A DNA stretch of 64,000 bases from Linnemannia hyalina (lineage: Eukaryota > Mortierellomycota > Mortierellomycetes > Mortierellales > Mortierellaceae): positions 992,001 to 1,056,000 of the forward strand of contig JAHRHY010000019.1 of assembly GCA_019671135.1 (NCBI GenBank), given 5' to 3'. Made by a program: the position numbers and the translations under genes. The notes beneath the pieces were generated by a model, which saw only the letters and a list, made by a program, of their open reading frames with translations, did not search any database and had not been told where the DNA came from. Of this stretch, positions 13,763-25,294 are shown piece by piece. The first letter of the stretch is position 1. Every line of letters begins with the position of its first letter.

Positions 13763-14287
13763 GCTTGCCCTTTGTTTTCTATTCTCTCTCTCTCCCTTTT
13801 ACTATTTCTTATTTCTGCCTTGTTTACAATAGTTTTATTTTTTTGTTTTTATTGTCTTGTACTCTTTCCATTTTGTTGTGTCTTTTACTACCCCTAATAC
13901 CTGGATTCACGTTGCAGCTCTTCTTTTTCCGCCTGCAATTGGTATCCGTAACACCTATTCCCCATTTACACTCCTTGTTGTTCATCTCACTCCTCTTCCC
14001 TTCCCTTCCCTCTACCTTCTCTTGCCTTGATCACATCTTTTTTTTCGACTGCTTCTCCAATAAAGAAAAAGAATTAATATGTATGGAAAGTTGCGTTCGT
14101 TGTGAAAAAAAGACAGTCCTTAAATCTTTGAAAACCTTTAAATAGAGCCAGGCTCGCTCCCTCGCTCTCTTTTCCATCTTGTTCATTTACTTTTCACTCT
14201 CGGACCACGCAAATAACAACACGCAACAAGCACGTATTCCCTTGTGCCATCCTCGCCATTCATACAGGACACACAGTTGCTTGCTCG
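13763..14287 (+). other. intergenic spacer with C/T-rich leader
   Basis: 525 nt between two genes on the same strand. The first two thirds are C/T-rich. I see no additional gene, and the spacer presumably holds the terminator of the upstream gene and the promoter of the Gln-rich gene. Confidence 0.5.
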
Positions 14288-17200
14288 ATGGGGCCACACA
14301 AGGACACCGCAACCCCCTTCACGCTTGTCTGTGGACATCTGTCCAATCGCATCCGCCTGTCCCCAGAGCCACGTCAGTCACCTCCCGATGACCTCAAGAC
14401 GCGGTTGCAGTACCTGGACCTCAGCAATGGTGGCGATCACAACGGACACCCCACAGACATGCAGACAGATTCAGAAATAGACAGCAACAACAACAGCAGC
14501 TCGAAGGAGTCAGAACCCACAGTTAAAACCAAGCGCGGAAAGCAGGATATCCTGAGGTCCTTGCAACGTCAGACGCTTGCCAATCAGGGCGCCGTCCTTG
14601 CCACCGATCTATCGATCATTGGGTTCATGAGCGAGACGGAAGTACAGTCTCCTCCGGTCATTTCTCGTCACTGGATAACTCTGGAGTGCCCACAGGAGCA
14701 GGATGCTGTCGCAATTGATAGGCCCATCAAAGTGGCTCCTACACTTTCTCCACTGCCACCACCACCTCAGGTGCTTTCACTTCAAGTGCCACCTCCCCAA
14801 CAGCCACTAGCGGCGCCATCTGGACCTGTTGATCCCAGGACGTTCAAGCCAGAAGACCCTCTTGCTGCAACTTTATTCCCTGAGACATCTCACCATCCCC
14901 AACCACCACCGCCTTTTCTCCCCCCAACGGCTAACGCCTTTCCACCGCGGCCACCATTTCACCCATCACCACATCAGCACTTTCCACCCAACTTTGGCGG
15001 TCACCCTCCAGGAGTGCCTCACATGCCCGGCTTGCCCGGCTTGCCGAACATGCCGCCCACTAGTCACACTAACGCTGTTATTCAGGGGTCGCCTGCTGTA
15101 CCGCAACAGCAACAACATTCTGGAATGTTTCCTGACGTCAAACCTGATCTCGGACCCCGGTCACAGGAGAACGGACCTCAATTTTTCACAATACTGTACC
15201 AGGCGCTTGAGAAAGAATCGATGGTCGCAATCGTTGCACTGCAATACCCGGACAAGCAGTGCGTCAAGTCGCGGAGATTGAGGCGTGAGAAGGAGAAGGG
15301 ACAGTCGTTCAAGAGAGGGTCAGTGGCAGGAGCTATAGCAGCGGCGGGTGTAATCGGCTCACCGGTGCCGTTATTGTTGTCGTCCGATCCAGCATCGAGT
15401 CCGTCATTGGGAATCACTAGCAGCAGTATCACTGGAATTTCGGCCAAGGATGACACAAACTTGGCGCGAGCCACCGCGCCGCAACCCGCGGTGTCAGAGA
15501 CGGATCGCGAATGGTTTGGTCTCCTCGTCGTTGGAAAGCACTATGTGGCAAACCGCTTTAACACTGCGCCTCTCTATGCGAATGCCACAGCAGGTAGAGT
15601 CATCGTGCTCTGTTCTTTCCGCATAGAAATGCTTCTTAAAATCATTGCAAAATAATTGACCAAGCCTTTTTGCATTTTCTTCACAACTAGATCTGGAGCA
15701 AAATGATGCCGATCGATTTGTGCTTCTGATTCTGCCACGCAACAGCAACAGACCGCATGCTCCGTGGCTTCCTGACTTTAACCGGGACGTCCCCTACTTC
15801 CTGACCAAGTACAACGAAGTACTTTCATCCCCGCGCACTGCCACTAAGAAGCAGGCGGTATTGGAGCCCGGCCTACCCGAGTCCGTAGTGGCGAGTGGTA
15901 TGGAGAACTTTGGACACATTCGCAAGCGACTGAAGAACATGAAACACCATTTGTCAATCCTTTTCGAGGTTCCAAATGAGGACAATACGTACACAATCGA
16001 ATGCAGCAGGCGACAGGTTATTGATCAGTAGGTGTCATTGTTGGTTTTACTTTGAGGGAGTGTGGCTCAAGCAAAGAAGGCATTATTAACTCGCGTTATG
16101 TTGTGTTTCCGTATAGTTATAACGCCGCCATGGCTGTCTCGGAGGCGTTTGGCTACACGTCGGGATTGGATGCAATGGTCAAGATTCTGACCAATTCACT
16201 CAGGTACATACATGAAGCTGTGTTTTGTTTGACAGATTATCGTCCTTTGTGCATAACTTAGATATAAAAGGCTGATGCTGGAAATTCCATATGTTGATAC
16301 TTCTTAGGGAGCTGGAGAAGGTACCCACTGTCAGCGACGACATTTTGCGTAGCGTTCGGTCATTACTCAGCGTTCCGGATGTTGATAGAGACGATGAAAC
16401 TCACTCACCAGTCAAAGTGGAGAACGTCACACCAGCGGGCAAAAAAAAGAGGCCACGGCGTAAGCGAACAGCTGTACCCGCTGTCGCTCCAACACCCAGC
16501 CCAGCGCCACCTGATGACGATGATGAGGAAGGACCGGACGAAGATCTGGGCGGAGGCAGTGTGAGAGTTCGTGATGCGGTCAAGGAGGAAGGAGCAATAC
16601 CGTCAAAAGCAAGCCCAAGCAGCCATAAGGATGAATCGGCGTCAGGAGCGCAGGTTCTCAAGCAGACCCTGATCAAACCCAGTCCACGACCCAGTCCTCG
16701 ACAGAGCCCACAGCCACAGCCACGCCCGCGCCAAGGGTCCGCGATGGATTTAACGGAGCAGGATACGATTATGGAGCAATCAAGGCCAGTTCGAGCATCT
16801 CGCCCCACGCCTGCAGTGAAGCCAGAGGCGTTGGAGCTGTCCATTCATAAGGATATTGTGATCCCAGAGGGTCAGTCAGATTCACAGCTACTGAGCCCTG
16901 GAGCACCTCACAAGCGAAGACGGGAGCTTTATGACGAGGGCTGTGAATATGGCTCTTCGAATGAGAGTGAGGGCACTCGCGCGCCATTCCAGGCGCCTGT
17001 CGCCGCTATAGCACCAACTCATCCAGAGGAACTAGCTCAAATACCGGCCAAGAAGCCTATCAAGAAGACTAAACGCGTGAAGGCCGAGCCCTTTGATGAT
17101 GGAGGAAGCTCCAAATCGCCTCTTGTGCTGTCGGATGATGGAGAACCAAATACTGGAAGACTTCGACCAGAGACTCCTACGAATGTTACGCGCTCTGTTT

Positions 17201-19851
17201 CACCTGCTCAACCACCACAGGAACCAGTCGCTCAGCCAGCGGCTCTCAAAACCCGAGGGCGTACAAAGCAGGCCAAGGCTGTAGAGCAGCAACAGCAGGA
17301 ACAAAAGGAGCAGCTACAGCCGGATTTGACCCCACGGGCATTGCCACCGCCAACGTTTGTCAGCCAGCATCAGAGGACACCGTCAGGAACCCCACAGTGG
17401 TTGGCTGTCAATTCGACGCCCAGTCTTATTACGAATATCAAGGGTCCAGGTCGTCCCAAGAAGCTTGCCGCTACTGTTGCACCAGCCCCTGCTACAAGCG
17501 CACCGCAGCCAGCGCCTGTACCGCAAGTGCAGCCTCAGCAGCCTCCCCAGCAACCACCACAGCAAGCCAAGCAACCACAGCAGCAGGTTCAACAGCATCT
17601 AGAACCGATTGCACAGCATCCACAGCCAATGCCCGCACAGCAGGCACCGTCTGTTATCAAAGAGGAGCAACGCCACCCCGGTTATGCCGCGGATGCACGC
17701 GCTCGATCTCAAGGAGCAGCGCCTGGGTACTATGCAGGACAAGCTCCTATGGACCACGAGATTCAGCACCGTCGATCTGCCGAAGAAGTCGTGGAGGTGC
17801 CTAATCCCCGACACGCCGGACACGATTCATCCTCGATGCGTATGCAGCATCCGTCTATTGCTCATGAGCAGCCAGGATACCCACCAAGGACACATACGCC
17901 ACCAACCCACGAACGGAATGTCTCTGCTACGTTCCCATCTGGGCAAGCACAGCATCCTCGATATGATCCAAGACAGGAACCTTTGCAGCAGCAGCAGCAA
18001 CCCGTTCATCAGAGACATGGATCCACGAGTGGAATGCCTCCTGGTGTAGCTGATCAGGGTATGGAAGCACAATACCGTCGCGTTGAAGATCCACGACAAC
18101 GCCAACATGCAGAGTACCAAGAGCATCAGCAACGCTACGTCCAAAAGCAACCTCTCGAGCATCCAGATTCTATGCGCCAGGCACCTCAGGAGCCGTCATT
18201 GAGACAGCGCCAGCAAGAGTGGGGCTATTCAGTTGAACCCGCAGCACAATACCCACCGTCATCATCGACCAACCCTTCGAGAGCACCAGCACATTATGGA
18301 GGACAGGGCATCCCACAGGAGCATCCTGGTCATGGCCACCCAACCCACTACTCGACTAGCGGTCCTCCCCCGCAGTCGTCCCATATGCAGCATCAGCATC
18401 AACAATCGCAGTCGCAGTATTATCAAGGACATGAGCGCGAGCATGTGCAGCATCCCGAGCCAGTAGCGCCAGCACCATCCGCCAAGAAGACCAAGAAGGT
18501 TAAAGCGGTACCAAAGCATCAGGAGGAAGACGAGCGGGCGCAGCAGTATCAGGCAAGTTACGAGCATCAACAACAGCAGCTCTACCAACAGCAACAAATG
18601 CAGCAGCAGCAGGCGCCGCAGCAGGTCCAGCATCGTCAGGAACAGTCTCGTCTTTATGCTCAGCAGGTACCTCAGCACATAGCACCCCAGCAACAGGGCA
18701 TTCAAGTACAGTACTCATCACCTGGCCCAACCCCGTCTTTGCCTGGACGTCGCTCAGGTCAGCACTCCCGAAACAGCTCTGGCAGTGGTCACCCAGGAAT
18801 GATGACGATGAACCCCGTGTCAACTCCACTCCCGCCGGCGATGGATCAAGCCGCAGCTGTCCGCGAACATTCCATAAGACGCAACAGCCCCGGCCCCGCA
18901 GGATACGAATACCACCACCCAGTCCAGACTCACAGTCGAAGCAGAGGGTCGTCGCCGTCATTGGCGGGCTACAACCAGTCATCCCATGGACCTTTACCTA
19001 TTCAAGGACCGGTTGTTGCAGGAGGAGGCTCTTCACGACAGGGAACTCACTCTCGGAACCCGTCTGGATATGAGATGGCACCAGCTCGTGGACAAGTCCA
19101 GGATCCCTATATGACCGCTCCTCCTGGTCGTTCGTCTGGCAGCTCAAGTCATTACGCTGTTCCTCCTCCTCCTCCACAGTCTGCGCCTCAGCACCATGGT
19201 CAGCAGTCTCATGCGGAACACCCTTCGTCCATGAAGCAGCAGCAGCAGGCGTATGGTCGGCATTCACAGCAAGATCTAAGGGCTACCTACGGTCATGCTT
19301 CCTCTCGCTCTCAGGATCTGTCAAGTTTGGCTGCTCAGCAGGAACAACATTCACGGTCTCATGAGGTTCCGGATGTCTACCAACAGCATGGACAGCATCC
19401 ATCGCACCAACAGCAACATGTGCAACAGCAGCAGTACCAGCAGGCGGCACATCGGTCATCGGAGAGTCAGAGGACTGCGTCTTCATCTAGGACAAGTGAG
19501 CGGCAGCAGCAGTGGCACCAGGACGAGCAGCAGCACTACGCGCAGCCTCATCCTTCTCAACAGCAGCAGCAGCAGCAGCAGCAAGGGTACCCGTCGCACG
19601 GAGGTCATCAATATCACCCATCACAATCGGCGGCGCCACAAGGGCATCTTGGGTACCCAAGTAGCGGGGGACAACAGGGAATGTACCAGCAGCAACTGCC
19701 TTCGGATGCAAGGTATCCTCCACAGGGAGGTCCTCCTCCTTCGGGTCACCACCCTGATCCCAACCAAGGGCCCCCTGCACCTGGTTCTGGAAGCAGTGGA
19801 GGCAGTGGTGGAGGTGGAAGCAGAATCTCGCTGAGTTCGCTTCTGAACTAG
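14288..19851 (+). CDS. Gln/Pro-rich probable nuclear protein, 1757 aa
   Basis: I do not recognise the family. The model has four exons, 14288–15593, 15691–16027, 16117–16203 and 16308–19851, all closing in frame. The N-terminal ~500 aa carry a proline-rich linker (from about residue 155), then a region of ordinary composition (about residues 296–605) that looks like the only folded domain. A basic KKRPRRKR patch near residue 621 suggests nuclear import. A GRPKK core near residue 956 resembles an AT-hook. From about residue 1000 the protein is dominated by Gln, His and Pro, with CAG/CAA runs up to eight codons long. This composition is typical of fungal coactivators, so a transcriptional role is my guess. 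The Gln tracts may vary in length between strains. Confidence 0.8.
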
Positions 19852-21499
19852 TTGTCGAGTAACTTTTTTTTTTCTGAATCCTTCCATTTTTTCTTTTGCC
19901 ATTGCAATTCTTTTACTGCTCATAAAACAAATAGTAAAAAAAAACTAAGTGAAACTGTGTTTTCTAATGTGTATCTGATTTGGGCAAGATGTAGGGTCAA
20001 GGAAGCTGCTGTGCTCAACAAAATTGTCGATTCTACTATCCAGTCTTCGAACAAGAAGGCCTAATGGTATGCTGGTTCGTTCCTATGCCGTTCATTTCTT
20101 CAGCAGATGCCCAGGGGTTTTCCCTATTTCATGGAGTCATTTCCAGGATTATGAAATAGTCGATTGGATGGGGGCTATGGCGCTTTGTAGGCATTGGATC
20201 CTTGGGCGCTTGTCTCGGGAGGAGGGAGGAGTTCTCCACCAACCTCCGAGTTTTTTTTTTGATGCAGCAGCGCCTGCAGGATCAGACGGCGCGAGGCGGT
20301 TTATCCTCCTTTCGCGTCGCGCCTTTGGAAATGTCTGGTAGCGTAGCCTATTTTGGCTGCCTCCAAGGTAAGGCCGCTGGTATACTCATGTCGTTTCATT
20401 GGTTACAAAAGCTCTGCGAAGGGGATCTCGAAGGCTCGAGATCGCCTCGCCGTTTTCTGTGTTTTAGAACGCGACATTTGACCGGTTCGTTAGGAAACGT
20501 TTTTTTTTTTTTGTTTCTGCGTGGTATCGAACAAATCAAGGGGCTTTCGAATATTTGTGCGTTGTAAAAGATCAATGAACTTGATAGCCCGACTCTGATG
20601 ATTACCAGAGGGAGGAAAGGCTTTTGGTGGAGCTTTAACATGGCCTTGGATAGCTCGATTGGAGAGACTCGTGGATAGAGCACGTTGGGACAATTCTTGG
20701 TATTAGCGAGTCGTATTCCTGCTTATGAGGGTTTGTTGAGGGTGTGTCGTGGTTGACTCGAATTCGTCTCCCGCCACGCGTATAGCCTTTTTCTTCTAGA
20801 GCTGATATTAGAGACAAAATATGAGTTCTTGTGAGCGGCCTTGACTGGTAGGCTAATTGAGTTGATGACGATTTCATGGACTTGAGCGCCTTCGTTTTGT
20901 GATGACAGACATCTTCGCGGAGGATATGCGCAGTGAGAGCAAGACGGATATATTTGGATGTGAGGATTGTATGGATGGCAAGGCCTGTCAGCGAAGACGA
21001 CATCATTTTTTTTTGCTGCACTTCGAGATGTCGCCGATACAGTGCCCAAGTTTGTCCTGTGGATCCATGATTTTTTTTAGACGTGGCTGAGAGGGATCCT
21101 AACCTGCTCTATCTGTCTTTGCGAGTACCTTGATCAACACCTCTCCTCCACAGTCCCCATCTACAAAAACCCTACTTACAGAAGGATGAAGACCCTGCGT
21201 GAGACACGTTTGGTCAACTCCATGCGGGCTTTGTTAATGCTGAAGCAGGGCGCGGATAAAGCTAAGCTCCTTCGAGGAGACTCAAGTTTTTTAGTTGGCT
21301 AAGGGTGGGGACGTTGCGTCTTCAGGACTGTGTCGAAGTTGTGGGCGATGGAAGCCAACCATTGCTAATTTGTCTCTCGTTGTTGCGGAGCGATATCATC
21401 ATGGCTGTGTCTCGCGGGCTTCACAGGAGCTAGGAAAGGGCATGCAAAAAATGCTAGGTCTTCCTTCTTAATCATTTTCTTGACTTATTTCACGCGCAA
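19852..21499. other. intergenic, no gene seen
   Basis: About 1.6 kb downstream of the Gln-rich gene. Short open frames exist on both strands but none looks coding. It lies on the downstream side of a decayed 5S gene and may be decayed ribosomal spacer, which I cannot show. Confidence 0.4.
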
Positions 21500-21615
21500 C
21501 TCTCATATCTATTATTCCCATGTGATCCTCCACCGTAGCACTGACTACGCCATCAACTGTTTAACTGCACAGATCGAACGGGATGCGGTGGGTTTAGTTG
21601 TGTATGGCCGTAGCT
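21500..21615 (-). pseudogene. decayed 5S rRNA gene
   Basis: Read on the minus strand, the segment follows fungal 5S rRNA from its 5' end (ACGGCCATAC) through the CACCGCATCCCGTTCGATCT block, the box A region (AGTTAAACAG) and the box C region (GTGCTACGGTGGAGGATC) to GGGAATA. It then departs from the expected 3' stem. Several normally fixed bases are changed, so I call it a non-functional remnant. It has the same orientation as the 28S remnant about 570 nt upstream of it on that strand, the order seen in fungi that keep 5S in the ribosomal spacer. Confidence 0.75.
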
Positions 21616-22184
21616 TAAAAGTAAGGGATTGTCGCCTCACTACATATCAGATATGACGCACTGAAGTGCCAAGTTTTGGCCATTGTGCAAGTCGGGCAGT
21701 TTTTAGTCCGTCGGCCATCAAATACGTGCCCTTGGGCGCCCTTTAGATGGTGTCCCTTTAGATGGTGTTCACGGTGCTATAGAGCAGACACGGCGGCGAG
21801 ATCATGGGAGCAGATGGTGGCCAAACGAACATTTGTTTTGACCATTACTCCGTGAATATGCCTCCCGATCTGCGTTTGCACCTAATTTTCAAGCTCTCCA
21901 GGCACGATTATCTTATTGTAGCCACTTGCCGCATCGATAATAGTTGGTAAAAGGCTGCCATTTTTTTCTTCCTTTCTTCAGGCTGGAGGAGGGGTATCGC
22001 CGTAAGCAGCCCATTTGACACAAGTACGCGCACAGAGGTTTCAACTGACCAGAAAGCAATCCGGCCATCCGCCAACCCGACAGCCGGAGCATATGCTGAA
22101 CTGCTCTTAACCCAAGCGCCTGAAAGGGAAAGAAAAAGAAAAAAGAGAGAGAGAGAGAGAGACGTTGTTCTTTCGAACAAATCT
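21616..22184 (-). other. probable decayed ribosomal spacer between 28S and 5S remnants
   Basis: About 570 nt lie between the end of the left 28S remnant and the 5S remnant on the minus strand. Next to the 28S end there is a T/CT-rich stretch on that strand (about 22115–22165), as expected of a Pol I terminator region, and an equivalent tract follows the right-hand 28S copy. The rest shows no features. Confidence 0.5.
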
Positions 22185-22720
22185 AAAGAGCAATGAGGTT
22201 TTCCCCACCATATCGTAGCAAAACAAGGCTACTCTACTGCTTACAGCACCCCGTCCAATTAAAGTCGCCCGCAATGGATTTATCTCTTTCGATATTTCAA
22301 ATTAGCATTACCAGGAACCTTACAAAGCCTTTCCGCTTTGCAAGATAATCCCACGTAGTATGATCTTGGACCCCAGAGTTTGTTCATATTCAACTAGATA
22401 TCGGAAAAAGGCGGTAATCGTCGCGTTCTAACGCGGGTTCTGACTTAAAGACATTCAGCCATAACCTAACGGACGATAGGTTCGGGATATTGCCTGCTCA
22501 GGCACGCTCAAATACCAATTATCCGAATGAACGGTTCCTCTAGCACTAAGTTCAATTACTATTGCAACAACATTTCATCAGTAAGGTAAAACTAACCTTT
22601 CTCATGACAGTCTAAACACCAACGCTTACTGAATTCTGCTTCAGTATGATAAGAAGAGACGACATCGAAGGATCAAAAAAGCAACGTCGCTATGAACGCT
22701 TGGTTGCCACAAGCCATTAT
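22185..22720 (-). pseudogene. decayed 28S rRNA 3' end, left copy
   Basis: Minus-strand sequence tracks the last ~540 nt of fungal 28S rRNA. It starts in the GGCTTGTGGCAACCAAGCGTT block and runs through the TTAGTTTTACCTTACTGATG block, the sarcin–ricin loop region and GAACGCGACGATTACCGCC to CAGTAGAGTAGCC near the 3' terminus. The sarcin–ricin loop reads AGTGCTAGAGG instead of the invariant AGTACGAGAGG, and a stretch before the TTAGTTTTACC block has shrunk, so it cannot encode a working ribosome. It is truncated at its 5' side near 22720. Confidence 0.9.
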
Positions 22721-23364
22721 TAGCGGAGATTTTGATTACGTGTTGCGGTACGGGATTTTTTTCAATGAGAAAGCTCACCCCCGCCCCTCACCCTGTCTCC
22801 ACCTGAGTACATTAGATATATTATCCCCTCCATGGTGCGAAATAAAAGATCCCTCTCTTTCGTCCCTTTGACCACTCGAACATACACATACCCTTGACTT
22901 TTCATAGGTAGGTCAACAAGTCAGCTACCTCACGCTTCGTCTTTCATGCTAAATGCAAAGCACTGACCGCTTGGTTTATCAGGCTACAAGCATATGCAAT
23001 GAGGCACGCGCTGACGCCCTTCGTGTAATTTGCTGATGTTGAAACCCTCCCTCGACTCATGCAAAAATTCTTGGTATGACGTTACAGTAACGCCTTCCGT
23101 TTCATGAGTTGAATCTTTGCACTTTTTACAACTTACTTCCTTCCGCCTCACCTTTTGACCTTTACCCTTTCTGTCTTCTCTTGTACAATAATCAGCATTC
23201 GTTTTTTGCGTTTTCCCCAATCCCCGCAGTGCTTCTCCTGCCTCTCCCTGCGATCAACACGTCGTTTGTCCTCAATCTTTAACTCATAAATCTGCCCTTT
23301 GCTGTCGCACCTTCATATCCACCATTTTCTGAGTCCAATTGACCCAAACTCTGAGCGGGGAACC
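22721..23364. other. upstream region of the SpoIIIAA-like gene
   Basis: 644 nt between the truncated edge of the left 28S remnant and the start codon at 23365. No 28S similarity continues here. The last 200 nt become T/C-rich like other leaders in the window, which suggests a fungal promoter drives the gene. I see no integrase site, inverted repeat or obvious target duplication. Confidence 0.45.
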
Positions 23365-24915
23365 ATGGCCAAATCAAAAACAAAGAAAGCCGCAGCTGCC
23401 AAAGCCGCAGCCATCAAAGCCGCCGAAGCCGCAGCCATCGAAGCCGCCGAAGCCGCAGCCATCGAAGCCGCAACCAAAGGATGTTTTGTGGATGGGAACA
23501 AAGTTAGCGTGCCTCTATTCACCACAGCGCTCCAGAAACAAAATATCGTCACTCGCCACAAGCTGAAGCGGATAATTGAGACCACAGACTATCTTTCACT
23601 GGAGAACGGCAACGCGGTGGTACTCTCAAGGAGCATATTCACAGCAAAGGCGATGCACCTGCCACGGCCTCCTCTTCAAAACATGGCTACAGAGCCTTCC
23701 CAAAATACAGCAGCTCCTCCTCCGGCCGTCAACCCTGTTCAAGTCACAAACGCCACAAAACCAGTTCCGCCCCCCCAAAATACAGCAGCTCCTCCTCCGG
23801 CCGTCAACCCTGTTCAGGTCACAAACGCCACAAAGCCAGCTCCGCCCCCCATCGTATACCTCGCGGCTCGCAAGATTAAAAACACCACAACACCAGTTCC
23901 TTCTCTGTCGGTCGACTGCGACACGATGGCGATTATGGATGTTCTCGGTGATATTGCAACCAGGCATCTCGACTTGGAAGAAATCGCATTGACGGATATT
24001 TTTCTCGATGTGGGATCCAAGATGTCCGTCAAGATCAATGGAGTGTGCGTTCAGTTCGACTACGTAATCGCGCATTCCGACATATCTACGATATTGGAAC
24101 AACTGCCAGGAGGTGGACCCGATTTTAAACATAGCAACCGTGTGATCTTCGGGAGGACTCTTCATCGTTTAGCGGCAGTGACATATGACGGGTCCATCGC
24201 GGGCATCACCATCAGAGTCGGTCGGAGTGTGTCAGGACTCCTGCCCGTGTTCGAGGGACTCGTCGAACAGAAGAACGTGCTTCTGTGTGGTTCCCCTAAC
24301 GTTGGGAAAACGACGACTCTTCGCGAGATATGCAAGTACCTCTCCCGCGGCAAGTGTCTGTGCTTGATCGACACGTCCGGCGAGGTGTGCGGAGAAACAG
24401 GAACAGGAGACAGGGGCCACATTGTGGGCACCTCACGAGTCTTCCGGCCAGTAGATCCCGCCAAACAGTATACGACTCTGCTCGACTGTGTAAGGAACCA
24501 TTCGCTTGACGTCATTGCAATCGATGAGCTGAACACAAAGGAAGAGGTGGAAGTATGTCAGACTATCGCACTGAGGTCCATTCAGATGGTTGCCTCTGTC
24601 CACGGAAACATCCAGGACCTCGTGTTCAACTCAATGCTGAACAAGGCGCTCGGAGGGTCGACAAATGCTCTCGTTTCGGATCGGGTAGCGATTGACGGAA
24701 GAAAGGTTGTCATGCAGCGTACTACACGTCCAATTTTCGACGTAGTGATTGATACCACGAGGACTTCACACGGGTTCGAGTATTCATTTATCGAAGACGT
24801 CGCCAACAATGTCAGCCGCATCATGCAGGGGAAACCGATCCATATCCGCAGAAGAAGAATGGTCGGCAAGGAATTGTTAGAGTCTAAGGAGGAGGTCTTG
24901 TATCCTTGTGAGTGA
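23365..24915 (+). CDS. SpoIIIAA/Ycf45-type P-loop ATPase
   Basis: An intronless gene for 516 aa. The start at 23365 sits in a strong ACCATGG context. Residues ~9–36 are an Ala/Lys/Glu helix built from AAEAAAIE-like units, and residues 113–162 are two copies of a 25-aa Pro-rich repeat. The C-terminal ~330 aa match the RecA-like ATPase of SpoIIIAA (bacterial sporulation) and Ycf45/R3H-AAA proteins (cyanobacteria, plastids). Supporting motifs are GITIRVGR (280–287), Walker A GSPNVGKTT (309–317), the CLIDTSGEV block, Walker B IAIDEL (384–389), and a SVHGN block with H413. The catalytic motifs look intact, so ATP hydrolysis is likely; the substrate is unknown. I see neither a plastid-style R3H domain nor a signal peptide. 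It sits between two decayed 28S ends, an odd place for a single-copy gene, and acquisition from bacteria is plausible but unproven. Confidence 0.85.
   Translation: MAKSKTKKAAAAKAAAIKAAEAAAIEAAEAAAIEAATKGCFVDGNKVSVPLFTTALQKQNIVTRHKLKRIIETTDYLSLENGNAVVLSRSIFTAKAMHLPRPPLQNMATEPSQNTAAPPPAVNPVQVTNATKPVPPPQNTAAPPPAVNPVQVTNATKPAPPPIVYLAARKIKNTTTPVPSLSVDCDTMAIMDVLGDIATRHLDLEEIALTDIFLDVGSKMSVKINGVCVQFDYVIAHSDISTILEQLPGGGPDFKHSNRVIFGRTLHRLAAVTYDGSIAGITIRVGRSVSGLLPVFEGLVEQKNVLLCGSPNVGKTTTLREICKYLSRGKCLCLIDTSGEVCGETGTGDRGHIVGTSRVFRPVDPAKQYTTLLDCVRNHSLDVIAIDELNTKEEVEVCQTIALRSIQMVASVHGNIQDLVFNSMLNKALGGSTNALVSDRVAIDGRKVVMQRTTRPIFDVVIDTTRTSHGFEYSFIEDVANNVSRIMQGKPIHIRRRRMVGKELLESKEEVLYPCE
23701..23850 (+). 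repeat. 75-bp tandem duplication inside the ATPase gene
   Basis: Two nearly identical 75-bp units, the second starting at 23776, add a second copy of a 25-residue Pro/Ala-rich linker. The few differences are mostly single bases, which suggests a recent duplication compared with the decay of the flanking rDNA. Confidence 0.9.
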
Positions 24916-25294
24916 TAGATAGAAGTGCGTTTTATTCTTTTAACTGCGCGATAAACCTCATAGCAACATCCATTTTTCATGCTATGATATTTGTGGACCA
25001 TTAACTGAGTTGGCCTTAAATTAGATCGACATTCACGTCAGAGTCTAGGAGCTGAGGTGTGATGGTAGAGAGAAGGACAGTAGGATTGTAGGAAAGGAGA
25101 GAGAGTGTTACGTGAGAAATAACGTTCGGAGCACTTACATATCGTTAAACACATTCAGTCCCATGTTCAACACATAGAGGCTCAACGGGCCAGCCGCACA
25201 ACCCATCCTCCAAGGGATAGGCTGAGCGACCCTTAACTCACGAGCTTGAAAGAAAAAAGGAAAAAAAAGAGAGGGAGAAGTTGTTCTTTCAAGC
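24916..25294. other. spacer between ATPase gene and right 28S remnant
   Basis: About 380 nt. Its last 70 nt (from about 25225) match the sequence flanking the 3' side of the left 28S remnant, including the CT-rich tract on the minus strand and a CTTAA-containing block. The rest shows nothing I can name. Confidence 0.5.

Noticed and set aside
16401..19923. Long minus-strand open frames opposite the Gln-rich gene
   Set aside because: They are shadows of the CAG-repeat-rich coding strand, with runs of Leu/Ala and no independent support.
21908..22110. A minus-strand stretch translating to GLADGRIAFWSVETSVRVL, reminiscent of a WD40 blade
   Set aside because: Only about 45 residues are plausible, the frame runs out of decayed rDNA, and there are no adjoining repeats or start. 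Chance resemblance is more likely.
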